64,000 nt of DNA, from assembly GCA_964017045.1 (NCBI GenBank), contig OZ024810.1:8301562-8365561 (forward strand), written 5' to 3'. This DNA comes from Omphiscola glabra. Its lineage: Eukaryota; Mollusca; Gastropoda; Lymnaeidae. The notes below the pieces were generated by a model. It had not been told where the DNA came from and did not search any database. It saw only the letters and a program-made list of their open reading frames with translations. Shown piece by piece: positions 1 through 11,555 of the stretch. The position numbers and the translations under genes are program-made. The first letter of the stretch is position 1; every line of letters begins with the position of its first letter.

Positions 1-722
1 TTTTTGAAAATAATATAATTTAACTAGCAGAGGCGTTACTGACCGGCGAGAGGGGGGGCGTAGCTAAGGATAGTGTCGCTTTGGGCGGGCCGCGACTGTA
101 GCCCCCCCCCCCCCCTGAAAAATAAAATCCGCAGTCGGCTGAAAATGCCGTCCGTCTATGTACGGGAAAATGTGCCGCTCGGGGAGACCATCCCCTCCGC
201 ACCCCACTTCCTACGCCAATTTGGGGGGACGGGGGGGGCATGAAGGGGAGGCGGGCTGCACCGTGACATGAATTTTAGTTTTTTTGTTTGTTTTTTTTGT
301 TTTGGAAAATACATTTTTTTTAATGTTGTGGCCGTCCTCACATTACGAACTGTATAGATTGGATTCGAAGCGTTGCGTATTCATCAAGCAACCAGGAGTG
401 ATACTTTTAATATACCATTAGACATCCGATGTTGCTGACATGGCATATTGCAAAAACTAGGGATGAAAGTCTTGTCCAGTCGCCTTACCCGGGGAACCTA
501 AGCCGGACTGGAGATTCGACTAAAATCGCACCTTAATTTAAGGGGGGAAAAGCTAACTGTCCTTTTCACCCCACCCCCAAAACTACATCAAACGATCTTA
601 TCACGGCGAACCACCTCCCAGTGACTCTCTAGAACTAAGATATAGCAATAACCCTGAAAGAAATGGTCCATTTTCCTATAGTAGATAAACAGTAAAAATA
701 TTGTTTTTATATAAAAGGGTGT
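1..722. other. No gene; decayed GC-rich transposon debris
   Basis: I see no exon here. The first 250 bases hold fragments (GAGGCGT, GGGGGCGTAGCTA) resembling the ends of the small elements at 10481, 28036 and 41694, with long C and G runs. The rest is unremarkable. Confidence 0.5.
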
Positions 723-905
723 GGGGGAGAGAGAGATAGAGGAGAGAGGAGAGAGATGAGAGGAGATAGGGAGAGAGAGGGGAGACAGAGAGGAGAGAGA
801 GAGAGGGGAGAGAGAAGAGAGAGAGGAGAGAGAGGAAAGAGAGAGGAGAGGAGAGGGAGAGGAGAGAGAGAGGAGAGAGAGAGAGGAGAGAGAGGGGAGA
901 GAGCA
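723..905. repeat. Purine-only GA-rich low-complexity tract
   Basis: About 180 bases consist almost entirely of G and A on the plus strand, as irregular GAGAGAGG units. The complementary pyrimidine strand gives spurious Ser/Leu-rich open frames. Long purine mirror-like tracts can form triplex (H-DNA) structures; that is inference here. Confidence 0.9.
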
Positions 906-1282
906 CGCAATACGTTTTGAACTTATCACTTTGAAAACGGCAAGTTAACTAAAAGTTGACCGCAACACACCATCATGGTCTTGTTTACAATCACGTCCTA
1001 CATCACCGACCTTGACATTTCGAGTCAAGTCCTTCTGAGCAACCCTCACCCCCAAATGAAAAAATCATATATGAAAAAGTACTAAATTGTTAAGTACTTC
1101 CCCTAAATGGGTTGTAGTTTCCAGGAATCCCAACCAGAATGCGCGTCAGCTGTGCGGCAAAACCCGGTTGTCAGACAGTTACAGTAACGTTGGTCAAAAC
1201 ATTTAGCCATGAAGGATACAGAAACAGACGATGTATTTTATATTTTCACAGCACACATGTCAAACATTTAAAATAAATAATT
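906..1282. other. No feature recognised
   Basis: About 380 bases with no splice-bounded open frame and no repeat that I recognise. Confidence 0.4.
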
Positions 1283-1316
1283 GCGCTACCCTCAACTCAG
1301 AGGTCGGCCCGGCGGC

Positions 1317-1770
1317 TGATAATGTGACATAGGAAATGGCGTCGGTGGGCCGTCGAGCGCGGGCTCTTTATGCCCCCCCCCCCGGCACGCCTCCACACGG
1401 GCCAGACGCCGGGTTTCCTTGCCAACAGACCGTGCGGCGGCGCGCCGGGACCCCCCCCCCCCTTCGGCCTGGGGGACGTCCGGTCAACCGAGAACGCTGC
1501 GTTTAAAGTGTTCGCAGTCCACTCTCCCAAGGGTCTGGACGGCTTTGCTTCCACTACGAGGGAAGGTGTTGCGTTACCACGCCCCACCACCCAGGGAGTC
1601 TTTCGGGACGAAACGGTTGCCTAGGAGCGGCTTTCTCACGGCCGCGTAGCTAAAATCATCGCTATAGGCATTCGCCACCCCTACCTCATTTCCATCAACG
1701 GCAATAAGTAATAATTTTAGACACTGCTACTCCCGTTGCGTTGGGAGTCATGCGGTCGGTCGGGGCTACA
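1317..1770 (-). mobile_element. GC-rich interspersed element, copy 1 (minus)
   Basis: Read on the minus strand, this stretch matches 11060-11555 block by block in the same order. Shared blocks are a TTGCCGTT segment, the block CTCCTAGGCAACCGTTTCG, the block GACGCTGCGTTTAAA, and a 3' end of the form GCC-A/G-TTTCCTA..GACATT. The minus-strand open frame at 1297-1590 is a by-product. No transposase is encoded, so it is non-autonomous. It appears to sit inside the 50-bp satellite, because a lone satellite monomer lies at 1283-1316 and the array resumes at 1775. Confidence 0.65.
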
Positions 1771-1774
1771 TGGG

Positions 1775-2230
1775 TCTTATTCGCTACATTCAACTCAGAG
1801 GTCGACACCTGCGACTAAAGCTAGTCTCATTCGCTACCCTCAACTCAGAGGTCGGCAACTGCGGCTAAAGCTAGTCTCATTCGCTACCCTCAACTCAGAG
1901 GTCCCCACCTGCGGCTAAAGGAGTCTCATTCGCTACCCTCAACTCAGAGGTCGGCAACTGCGGCTAAAGCTAGTCTCATTCGCTATCCTAATCTCAGAGG
2001 TCGGCACCGGCGGCTAAAGGAGTCTTATTGTGCGGGTGAAGGAGTCTCATTCGGCTAAAGCTAAAGTTATCTCTTTCGGATAAAGAAGTCTCATTCGCTA
2101 CATCTAACTCGGAGGTCGGCACCTGCGACTAAAGGGGTCTCATTCTACTATAGGGGTCTCATACGACTAAAGGGGTCTCATACGACTAAAGGAGTATCTT
2201 TCGGCTAAAGCTGTCTCACTGGCTCTTTAA
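1775..2230. repeat. Tandem array, about 50-bp unit
   Basis: Units begin TCATTCGCTACCCTCAACTC and recur at 1825, 1875, 1923 and 1973, then decay into shorter GACTAAAGGGGTCTCAT units up to about 2230. A detached monomer lies at 1283-1316, on the other side of the GC-rich element. Confidence 0.85.
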
Positions 2231-3054
2231 ATTATTGAACATTTAAAAAATAAATTAGAACCGTGTAATCTTTATTCCCATTAGACAACCCGCACTTGAC
2301 AATCTTCAAAGCAGACTTAAATAATGGAAAGCGGCTGTAAGCTATCTGCCACCCCACGACTTAACTGTCCCGATCGTTTTATTACACACTTACTTTAAAT
2401 GGAATTGCCGTTACAGCGAATTAGACATTACAGACGCAACAGCTGACAGCACGGCGAGACAACGAGTACGACATCCCGACATGCATCACAACCACAACCA
2501 ATAACATCCTCTAATTATGGCGCCGTCTTAACGGTGACTTCTTCTACACACACACAACGGCTTGTTTCTGTCGCGCTACACACCATTGTACGGCGTGTCT
2601 GGTTGGAAACACACCGTTGCGTTTTCAAGGCATATGGTTAAAAAACACACGAGGCGTGTCCGGCCCCACACACGCGACACATCCTTAGTGTGACAATGTG
2701 GTTGTGCTCACTAAGCAGTAACCGCAGAAAGCACAGTCAACGCACGGTTAGCGCAACACATAACCATCACCACCGTGGGGGTAAAAGCGGAACTCGCCAG
2801 CTACATAAAAACAAAGGAATTAAGGCACCTTAAATCCAGCGGATACTAACTGAACACACACACACACACATTGAGCGGACAACACAGCAGCCACGACCAG
2901 GTTCCGTGTGACAATGAAAAGTATTAAAACAAACAAATATTGGATCATGTCCTGTTTTCTGCCTACATAATGTAGGCCAGCTGATCTCAAGATATTTCAT
3001 TGGTAAAGCCTCTTTCCGTTATATGTATGTAAGTATGTGTTATAATACCAACAT
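2231..3054. other. No gene seen; short CA microsatellite
   Basis: There is no supported exon. The interval holds a CA dinucleotide run near 2856-2871 and many ACACAC-rich stretches. Confidence 0.4.
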
Positions 3055-3270
3055 CACTGGAAATATAACATATACCAATACCACAAAAAATAACATATCG
3101 ATACCACTATAAAAATAACATATCAATACCACAATAAAAATAACATTTACCAATATCAGTATAAAAATAACATTTAACCATAACATTTACGAATACCACT
3201 ATAAAATAGCATGTACCTATACTACTATAAATATAACATATATCAATACCACTATAAATATACCTCAATC
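3055..3270. repeat. Diverged AT-rich tandem array
   Basis: Irregular repeats of AATAACATATACCAATACCA and CACTATAAA with variable spacing. The minus-strand Tyr/Cys-rich frame over it is a by-product. Confidence 0.7.
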
Positions 3271-3726
3271 TAGAGAAACATAATTGTCTTCCATCCGACA
3301 AAGAAAACAAAATTCACCCGCAAACAGCTTCAGATACCTCGAAACAGACGGACGTTGTCAAAAGGTTCAACTCTTGGGTTCTGCAGGCATTGCTTTGAGA
3401 ACCGAGATTGTAAAGGTTGCTAAGGTATAGTGAAAACACCAGTAAATTGTTGCAATAGTGCCGGGAACAATGAGTGTCACAGGGACTGATAAAGTTGTTT
3501 TCAACCCCCGTGTTCTTTTGGGCCGTCTCAATTGTATCCTCCCTACCCACGCCCCCCCCCTTTTTTGCCCCAGCACAGCACGTAGCATTGCAGCATAGAT
3601 TCTTGTAGGTGCTATTTGAAATATTTGAAATGTATATTCTAAAATTTGAAATTATAATTTTAATTGTTTAATGATATAGCCGGCTAACACTCCAAAGTTC
3701 ATTCAGTTATGGGCACAGTAAAGGCA

Positions 3727-4036
3727 TACAGGGATCAGGGTGGTAGGACTTACAGGGATCAGGATGGTAGGACTTACAGGGATCAGGATGGTAGGATTTA
3801 CAGGGATCAGGGTGGTAGGACTTACAGGGATCAGGGTGGTAGGACTTACAGGGATCAGGGTGGTAGGACTTACAGGGATCAGGGTGGTAGGACTTACAGG
3901 GATCAGGGTGGTAGGACTTACAGGGATCAGGGTGGTAGGACTTACAGGGATCAGGGTGGTAGGACTTACAGGGATCAGGGTAGTGGGACTTACAGGGATC
4001 AGGGTGGCAGGACTTACGGGGATCAGGGTAGGTCAT
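3727..4036. repeat. 24-bp tandem array, about 12 copies
   Basis: The unit is ACAGGGATCAGGGTGGTAGG plus ACTT (24 bp). Copies are nearly identical except at the edges, which implies recent homogenisation. A period divisible by three keeps three frames open (155, 164 and 146 codons), each a pure 8-residue repeat; I do not treat them as genes. Short GATCAAATTTCCG repeats follow at 4070-4130. Confidence 0.95.
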
Positions 4037-4629
4037 ATGAGGATAAAGGTAGGACACACGACCAAATTTACGTTCGATCAAATTTCCGTCGATCAATTTT
4101 CCGTCGACGAAATTTCTTTCGATCAAATTTCCGGATACGGAGCACAAACATACTCGTTACACAGAAAGAGCGTTGAACAATTTATTCAACTTCCGGTTCC
4201 AACGGAAAACCAAGAGTTCGTGTTAGCGGTTTAATGCTACCAAACAATGGTGACGTGTATTACTGGTTTAATACCTCCCAAACCCTTACATGGTTACACG
4301 TGTTAGGAGGTTTAACAATACCGCACAAGGTCACGCGCGAGAATGGTGAGATTCCGCAAAAGCGGAAGTAAACAACGTTAATTGGTTATGGCGGCGCCAA
4401 GTAGTGACGTCATCCTCGTGATGAACCCAGTTGTAAACGTCCACAGAACACGCGTCCACGCTGCCAAGAATGCAATGCGCCGTCCTTTCAAATCGTGGCA
4501 CGGTCACGTCCGGTCCCATTATCCCCCATGAAGCACTCTAAAAATTGAATTTCACGGCCCACGCTCTTTGAAAATGATGGGATCAGTTACACATATTTTT
4601 TTGGTTTTGATTTTGTTATTCGATTAAAA

Positions 4630-5041
4630 CTAGCGGTTCTCAACCTGTGGGTCGCGACCCCTTAGGGCAGTGGTTCTCAACCTTCCTAATGCCGCGACCC
4701 CTTAACACAGTTCCTCACGCCGTGGCGACCCCCAAGCACAAAATTATTTTGATTGCTACTTCATAACTGTAGAGTACATGTGTTTTTCCGATGATCTCAG
4801 TCGACCCCTGGGAAAAAGTCGTTTGATCCCTAAAGGGATCGCGAATCACAAGTTGAGAACCGCGGCCTTAGGGGGGGGGGTCGAACCACCTTTTCACAGG
4901 GGTCGCCTGAGACTATCGGAAAACACATACACTCAAGAGTTATGAAGTAGCGTGCGAAAATTAAATTGCGGTTGGGGGCGTCGCCACTGCACGAGGAACT
5001 GTATTAAAGGGTCGCGGCATTAGGAAGGTTGAGAACCATTG
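4630..5041 (+). mobile_element. SPIN-like hAT miniature element (outer, host of a nested copy)
   Basis: The element begins CTAGCGGTTCTCAACCTGTG and ends GGTTGAGAACCATTG, the terminal inverted repeats of the SPIN hAT family, with the internal GGTCGCGACCCC and ATCGGAAAACACATA blocks. Flanks are GATTAAAA (4622-4629) and GATTAAAC (5042-5049), an 8-bp duplication with one mismatch, as expected for hAT. It is interrupted by the inner copy at 4668-4865, so its own length is about 206 bp. It encodes no protein. Confidence 0.85.
4668..4865 (-). mobile_element. SPIN-like hAT miniature element nested in another
   Basis: It starts CAGTGGTTCTCAACCTTCC and ends GTTGAGAACCGCGG. It is flanked by perfect 8-bp duplications CCTTAGGG (4660-4667 and 4866-4873) made from the outer element's own sequence. 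That proves insertion into a pre-existing copy in the opposite orientation. About 198 bp, non-coding. Confidence 0.9.
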
Positions 5042-5506
5042 GATTAAACTGATGAAATCTGGTTCAAGGAGTGCTAAAAGAAATATTGAGTAATAGACCA
5101 AAAGGTACGGCTTGTTCTATGAACATTTGGTGGATCCTTCGATTGTCATATTCCGAAATATATGTATTAAGATTTACCTCCTGTCTTTATAATAGGGAGC
5201 GAAAACAAGATGACGTCAGGATATATTTCAGACCAAAACTTCCATCACCAGCCAACACTCTACCATTTCCACAAGCCAGTGCGATATGACCCCCCCCCCC
5301 ACCCCAAGGGAGGTCAATTTTGAACGCTTGCATAAATATTTTAAGTACAAAAAGTGGCAATCCAACATTACGCACCCACCGTCACTCACGTACACACAAA
5401 ATGTTCTGTACATAGTGGCGTCTGTGGAAAGACAGCATCCCTCTACTCGTCATTGTGTTTTAACTTGTCCGGACTAAAATCACATGGTCACGTTATGGGG
5501 CTAGAG

Positions 5507-5701
5507 CAGCGGTTCTCAACCTTCCTAATGCCGTCTGCCTTTAATACAGTTCCTCATGTTGTGGTGACGACACCCCCCCCCCCCCACCATAAAATTAGTT
5601 TCGTTGCTACTTCATAAAATAAGTGTTTTCCGATCGTCCTTGTGTAAGGGTCGTTCGACCCCCAAAGGGATCGTGGCCGACCCACAGGTTGAGGACCGCT
5701 G
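5507..5701 (-). mobile_element. SPIN-like hAT miniature element with perfect TSD
   Basis: A 195-bp element begins CAGCGGTTCTCAACCTTCC and ends CACAGGTTGAGGACCGCTG. The flanks are the identical 8-mer GGCTAGAG (5499-5506 and 5702-5709). A poly-C run occupies the middle. Short frames crossing it are not genes. Confidence 0.92.
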
Positions 5702-5709
5702 GGCTAGAG

Positions 5710-6436
5710 TCTTTTTCCAAGAGTGCTGCCGTTGTTTTGATTCTTTACGCATTACAGTGACAGTCGACCTTTGTCGTAAACCTTAAGGTAATCGCAACAT
5801 GACGGTCGACTGTCTTAAATCTTAAGGCACCGGTAATCTGAACATGACTCTAGGTCTTTGATCTGCAATGATAGGAATCTAGCCAGGCAACCCGGGTTGG
5901 CACACTCGTTTGCCTTGTCTTTGATTTATAATCTACGGGACCTTGCACTTCAACTAAATCACGTAGGTATTGGAACGGCCCGACCGACAGACATGATGCC
6001 TTGGTTATACAACACTAAAGATTGGACATACCATTCTTATGTCCTGGACACCAGCGAAACAAAGTATGGGAAAACCTGACCCCAAAAAATGACACAACGA
6101 ACGGGTCTGCAAGAAGCCTTCGCGGCGAACAAACAACAGTAAAAATAATATATATATATATTTTTGTTTAATGAACACTTAGCTGTAATATGTAGTTTCG
6201 GAGAGGACAGCAAGGGGAATGTGACAGAACATAAGTAGGTGAGAGATTAAATACAGGCAAAATTGGACGGAAGAAATGAAAAATAAGTCCACTGCGATCG
6301 GTCGTAACGAGGAGGGGGCGGAGAAAAGTTTAACAAACGAACGACAACATGACATTCGTGCAAGTGGTGTCAAGGTTCCATAATCCACGTCATGGATCAT
6401 TACCTTTACAAAAACGCATTCTTATTATCCAACCCA
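5710..6436. other. No gene recognised
   Basis: Open frames of 60-73 codons occur, but I see no splice context, homology or composition that supports coding. A short TA run lies at 6149-6160. Confidence 0.4.
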
Positions 6437-6686
6437 CCATTGTTACAGTGGATAATCCCATCAAACTTACTTTAGTCGATAAGCATTATGGCTTGCTACA
6501 GTGGATGGTCCCATCAAACCTACTTTAGTCGATAAGCATTATGGCTTGCTACAGTGGATGGTCCCATCAAACACTACTTTAGTCGATAAGCATTATGACT
6601 TGCTACAGTGGATGGTCCCATCAAACCTACTTTAGTCGATAAGCATTATGGCTTGCTACAGTGGATGGTCCCATCAAACATTACTT
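6437..6686. repeat. 53-bp tandem array, about 4.5 copies
   Basis: Units contain TTTAGTCGATAAGCATTATG followed by GCTTGCTACAGTGGATGGTC. TTTAGTCG recurs at 6471, 6524 and onward every 53 bp with few substitutions. Confidence 0.92.
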
Positions 6687-6944
6687 ATACACGAGAGGTG
6701 AGAAAACCCACATCTAAAGACACATGTTAGCATTTCAAAGGTAAATCTTGTCATCATTACATGGATGTGACGGACGGTCATCGCCACTTAGCCACTGTCA
6801 ACTGACTACCAACATGGATTAGTGCTGACAAGGTTGTGCCTCGAAACATCCCCAGCAGGTCGTCGAAGGGTGTGGTATTTATTTGTAAAATATCCAAATG
6901 GGGTGGCTAATGAACGAACTCCCCACCAGTGTTTCTTTCAGGCA

Positions 6945-7012
6945 TACCTCCGGGGGGGCACTGCCCCCCCCCCGGAGCAAGTCAAGTGCTCCCCCGGGGG
7001 AAAATGTGTAAG
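6945..7012. repeat. GC-rich hairpin at the edge of an AT-rich block
   Basis: CCTCCGGGGGGGCACTG is followed by CCCCCCCCCCGGAG and then GCTCCCCCGGGGG, so the strand can fold on itself. Directly afterwards the composition drops to very AT-rich. It may be one end of an element; the other end was not identified. Confidence 0.45.
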
Positions 7013-8560
7013 AAAAAAAAAAATACTCTAAATTTAATTTTTATAAAATTTTTAAAAGTTATTGAAAAGTGTGCATTTAATCGATAACAATTATTGGAAC
7101 AAATAAAATATCGCTTTGTTCGATATATATTGATGATCCATAGCGTTCAGGTTAATCTTGTTACAGGCTCGCAGAAATCGATTATAAATATGGTATTGTT
7201 TTGAAAATTCGCCGCTCCTGATCATAAGCTAAATCTTACTTTTTCTCATTCGCAAATATCGGTATCTTCTATTTACTTACATTTTGCCGCTGCAAAAGTT
7301 GAACGACTTTTTAAATATAGTTCTTGCTAATAAATAAACATGTGCAATCTGTTTTTAAATTATATTGTATAATAGCATCATGCTTTAAAAAATCATTTTT
7401 AGCAAACATTTTAATGTAGTATATTCCATAGATGTATGCCGACATAGATAAAATGAAAATTTAAAAATAATAATAATTTTAAAACAAAAAATTAGGAATT
7501 TAGCGGTTACATACAAATAGTGGACATTTCATCATAATTATTAAATCGAGTGTTTCTAATTTTTTAACACAGTTTCGGGAACAGAGTAAAATGATTTTTA
7601 AAAAAAGTCTTTATTTATTAAATCCCCAATGACTTTTCTCTGTTAATATAATAATAATAAACAGTCTTCCCCAGCTGTTTGAACTATTAAAAAAATATTT
7701 TAAGATGATAATCCAGTAGAAAGAATATAATATATATTTAAACAACGAATAAAAAAATTTGAGTATTTCGATTATCTTGTAAATGCCCTTTTTGGTAGTA
7801 GTTAAAAAAAAATTATATGGAATTGGTAAAAAAAATTGTTTTCAAGTATAATATCGAAGAGGCAAGTTGTAATTATCTGAAGCAAATTATAGTAGTCTAA
7901 ATTTCTTAATTAACATTTAAATCAACTGAATTTTGAGAATTGAAACTTTAATAATTTATTTTTAAAAAATCACACATTAATAAATATATGAGTCTTTTGT
8001 AAACAATTCTTGACTTCTAAACAATTATATCGGTGAATTTATGAATAAATACCAATTTTGAAAACCCATAAATATATATTCTATAGCCTTTTGTACAGAA
8101 AAGCTTTTTTTCTTTTTGACTTTGGTGAAACTTGGAAATTTCTTTTTCGTTCAAAATGTAAAACTATTTTAGCATTTCTTTTTTGGGATGGATACCTTTA
8201 TTGGAAGGAAGTCTTTTTCTTAATTTTACAAATATTTTGTAGTAAATTCATTATTTTTATGTAGTTGATCCCAAAAATATTTTAAAATAATAACTTAAAA
8301 AATACATTACTTTTCAATTTTTAAAAAATGTTTGCATACCACACTTAGTCAAGCAGAGACATCGCTTGTACGATGGCTCTTATGTCAAATGACACATAAA
8401 ATCTTAACTAGCATCTCTCGCGTTGCTCTACAGTTAAGTGTTTAATGATGCGAAACTAAATTTAACTACGGTATTTTTAAAAAAAATGCCTTCTTGCATT
8501 TTGAATTCATCAAAAAATTTCCGGGGCCTATAAAGTTTTAAGGGGCGAGTCTAAGCTAAG
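7013..8560. other. AT-rich island without recognisable genes
   Basis: About 1.5 kb is much richer in A+T than its flanks, starting abruptly after the GC hairpin and ending near 8560. The plus-strand 68-codon frame at 8058-8264 is Phe/Lys/Leu-rich, as AT-rich noise would be. An old element carried between GC-rich ends is possible but not shown. Confidence 0.45.
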
Positions 8561-8714
8561 GAGTATCTCTCGATAAAAAACATACCCTAATGGATCCCAA
8601 TTGGACTGAATTTATTTAATATTGTGCTGGTGGAAGAGTTAGTGATGTCCTGTAATTATCGTTATTTCTAGCGCTTCCCACCCAAATGTCTGAAATGTTT
8701 ACATCAGTGGCGCT

Positions 8715-9760
8715 TCACCCCATTAAGGGCCCTGGCCTGCTCCACCCCATTCTTCCATTGGGATCGATCCATCGCTTTACACCTCCATGTGCGAACCCCA
8801 ACCTTTGTAAGCCCTTCTCTACATCATCAATCCATCTCAGTCTTGGTCGACCGGTGAGCCGTCTGCCCCTAGGTTTCTGCCTGTAGATCGTTTTTGTTGC
8901 TCCAGAATCCGGCATCCTTTCAATGTGTCCTGCCTAGGGCAGTCTGCCTTTTTTTAATATAGTTGTGACTATGGATGGGTATTTGTACAATTGATATAGC
9001 TCTTAGTTTGTACGGATTCCCAAAACAAAAGTGTCTATCATCGGGTCATATATTTAGCAGGTTCTCTGCTTTTCTGGTAGGAACCAAGTCTCACTACTGG
9101 TCTTGTGACAGTGGTGTATACTTCCTTCTTTGTTCCCTTATCGAGATTTTTGCTTTGTAGTAGCTTTTGTAAATTGAAATAAGAACGGTTTCATGCTGTT
9201 ATTCTTTCTTGTACATCCAATTTTATTTCCTCTTGCTTATTTATAGTCACCCCTAGATATTTGAAAGTAGCTACCCTCTCAAAGGCGTAGATGTTCATAT
9301 TGATGAAGTCATCAGTGCGTATTCCCTGACATTATCACAAATATTGCCTTCGCTTTATTTACTTCAAGACCAGCTTTGACCGTCACATCTTCAAGTTTCC
9401 TGAAAGTTTTAATTATATCATCAATGCTGTTTCTACCAAGTAGCGCTATATCGTCTGTGTAGGCCAGGTATTGCAGTGGCTGGCTTTATAAAGTACCCTT
9501 TGGTTGTTCTGTACCACCACTCAGGTGCTCACACGTATGTTTCTAATGCTTTTTTCTAAAGTGATGTTGTAAATGATACACGGATTTCCTTGTCTGAGGC
9601 CCAGATTGATTGGGAACTCCCTCAAGTACTCACTCTGTACTTTGATTCTACTTTTGTAGTTATCCATCGTCATATGTATGAGTCGGGTAAGTTTGTTAAG
9701 GACTCCAAGTTAAAGATACATTGAATACAGTGCATGATACCCTCACTAGGTAACTCTTGT
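8715..9760 (-). pseudogene. Decayed non-LTR retrotransposon (LINE) reverse transcriptase
   Basis: Minus-strand translation gives broken reverse-transcriptase blocks in the right order. Near 9620-9540 is FPINLGLRQGNPC, matching the conserved G-x-RQG-x-P block. Near 9460 is LAYTDDIALLGRN, a YxDD catalytic motif with YTDD. At 8715-8915 is a C-terminal tail of the GRPRLRWIDDVEKGL type common in invertebrate LINEs. Several frameshifts and stops separate the blocks, so it is dead. The family (RTE, Jockey or CR1) cannot be decided from these fragments. Confidence 0.85.
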
Positions 9761-10480
9761 TACCAGTGAAATATCCGCATCAACACCAGGCACAGAAACA
9801 TTGCAAATCCCATCTACATTCATAGGAGCCACAATGATCAATAAATTGATCGTGGGCCCTTAATAGACAGAAAAAGAAGAAGAAAAATTTGCACCACAAT
9901 GCATCACTGCATTTTGAATTTATTATTTTTAAATTAAGGTGACCCCTGCCCTCACTTTTGCTCAAACTCTTCGGATTCCTAAATTTCTGCTACCCCCCTC
10001 CCCTTTTTTTTTTCCTTGACGTCCATCAATATGACTAACGGGTTGAATCTAATCTTGTGTCAAATGATTTTCTTCGGCACACCACAACCAAAATGAATTT
10101 AGTTTGTGTCTGGCACTGGTCGCCATAATGCCTCCCCGATCAAATGAAAGTCTTATCAAAACATTCGAATCATGTATACTCCAAAATGCACCTTTTGATT
10201 GTTAAACAATCACACATTTTCTGCTGCCCTAATTCCCGATAAAAATTACTTGCCATGACAGCCAAATTTGGTGCTGATATATACACTGCCCAGCGGCGTG
10301 CCTAATGTTAGCGCCACCCTAGGTGGGTTAACTTTTTTGCCACGCTACCTTTCTCAATAGAAACTCTGCAGATGTTCGAAAATCCCGCCGCTCTATCTAA
10401 AGAAAAAATGACACCTGGGAAGACCAAATGTTCGCCCCCCCCCCCACTTCTACGTCACTGACGTGAGTCTTTGATGACAG
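9761..10480. other. No gene; probable transposon debris
   Basis: I see no supported exon. C runs and a GCGTGCCTAA-like motif near 10296 suggest decayed small elements. Confidence 0.4.
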
Positions 10481-10627
10481 GGGACAAGATTCATTTTTAC
10501 ACCCCCCCCCCCCCGGCTAAACTCTGAAACCTATTATTTTCATCCATTAACACTATAGCTCATTAGACGCTAGTCTGGAGCCCGGGGACATATGTCCCAT
10601 CTGCCACCCCTTAGCTACGCCTCTGGC
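10481..10627. mobile_element. Small GC-ended element (copy of the 41694 family)
   Basis: It shares GACAAGATTCA, TTTACACCCCCCC, AACTCTGAAACCTATTATTT, CCCGGGGACAT and a GCCTCTG end with 41727-41881, in the same order. The poly-C run is at the same position in both copies. It is non-coding and its left end is unclear. Confidence 0.6.
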
Positions 10628-11059
10628 CACTGAAAAATTGGCAGTGCCCCCCCCCCCCCGAGCGTCAAAAGTGCTGAAAGAAACACTGCTCCCCACGACG
10701 ATCACTCGTACCTAGATATATGCCGGAGTTGTGACAGAATCGAAATATGGGATTTTTCTCCACACCCCCCACTCCATGCGCCGGGTAACGACTGAACTAC
10801 TTATAACGATCACGCCCTAGATCATGGCGAGGCTTTCCCGGGGTTCCGGTTGAGCTGTCTGTGGTGGCTTGCCGATTTGGAACCGTTGGCCACCGACCCC
10901 ATCAACGTTAACCCGGGAAACATAACCACCATTGCGTGCCCCGCGTGGCAGACAAGGGCATGCATGGTAGCTGCTGGAATAAACGGCTCCTACAGGGCTG
11001 CCACCTGTGATATTGCACAGGTGGAAGAAAAGGCAGACACAGGGTAGGGATCATGATTA

Positions 11060-11555
11060 CAAGTTGCCGTTAAGGGATATGAGGCGAGAGGCTTTGGTGG
11101 AAGCCTCTGGCAGATGATTCTAATTACGCAGCCCTAAGAAAGCTGCTCCTAGGCAACCGTTTCGTCCCAGCTACTTCGCGAATTAGTTGCGAGGTGGAAA
11201 CCCACTGTAGAATCCCTCTTAGAGGGCGTCCGATGCTTCCCCGGGACGGGTGGGGGGGGGGGAGACATTAGGACGTTAATTTACCGTCCCGGCCCCTAGG
11301 AAAGTGGACTGCGGACGTTTTAAACGCAGCGTCTTCGGTCGACCAGATGTCTCCGGACGGGGAGGGTCTCCGTAGCACACCCGATCGAGCGGTTGCTGGT
11401 GGGGACTGTCCACGCCCGAGGGGTCTATGGTGTTCCTCCGCACGGTCCGGCGTCGAGGAAACCGGCGCCTGGCTGGTGTGGGGGGCGCCAGGGAGGGCAC
11501 AAGGAGCTTTAAGCTCGATGGCCCACTGACGCCATTTCCTAATGAGACATTTAAT
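11060..11555 (+). mobile_element. GC-rich interspersed element, copy 2 (fullest)
   Basis: Blocks in order: TTGCCGTTAAGGGATATGAG, CTCCTAGGCAACCGTTTCG, TTAGAGGGCGTCCGATGC, CTAGGAAAGTGGACTGCGG, AACGCAGCGTCTTCGGTCGA, and a 3' end GCCATTTCCTAATG..GACATTTA. The same blocks recur at 1317-1770 (inverted) and 43126-43466. Open frames at 11268-11558 are by-products. I cannot assign a known superfamily: no clear inverted repeats, and a SINE or other non-autonomous element is possible. Confidence 0.65.

Noticed and set aside
588..929. Ser/Leu-rich minus-strand frames
   Set aside because: Direct translation of the GA/CT low-complexity tract.
3709..4234. Overlapping frames of 146-164 codons on both strands
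   Set aside because: By-products of the 24-bp array; no unique sequence or splice context.
10850..11047. 65-codon plus frame in GC-rich DNA
   Set aside because: No homology or splice support; adjacent to, or part of, the GC-rich element.
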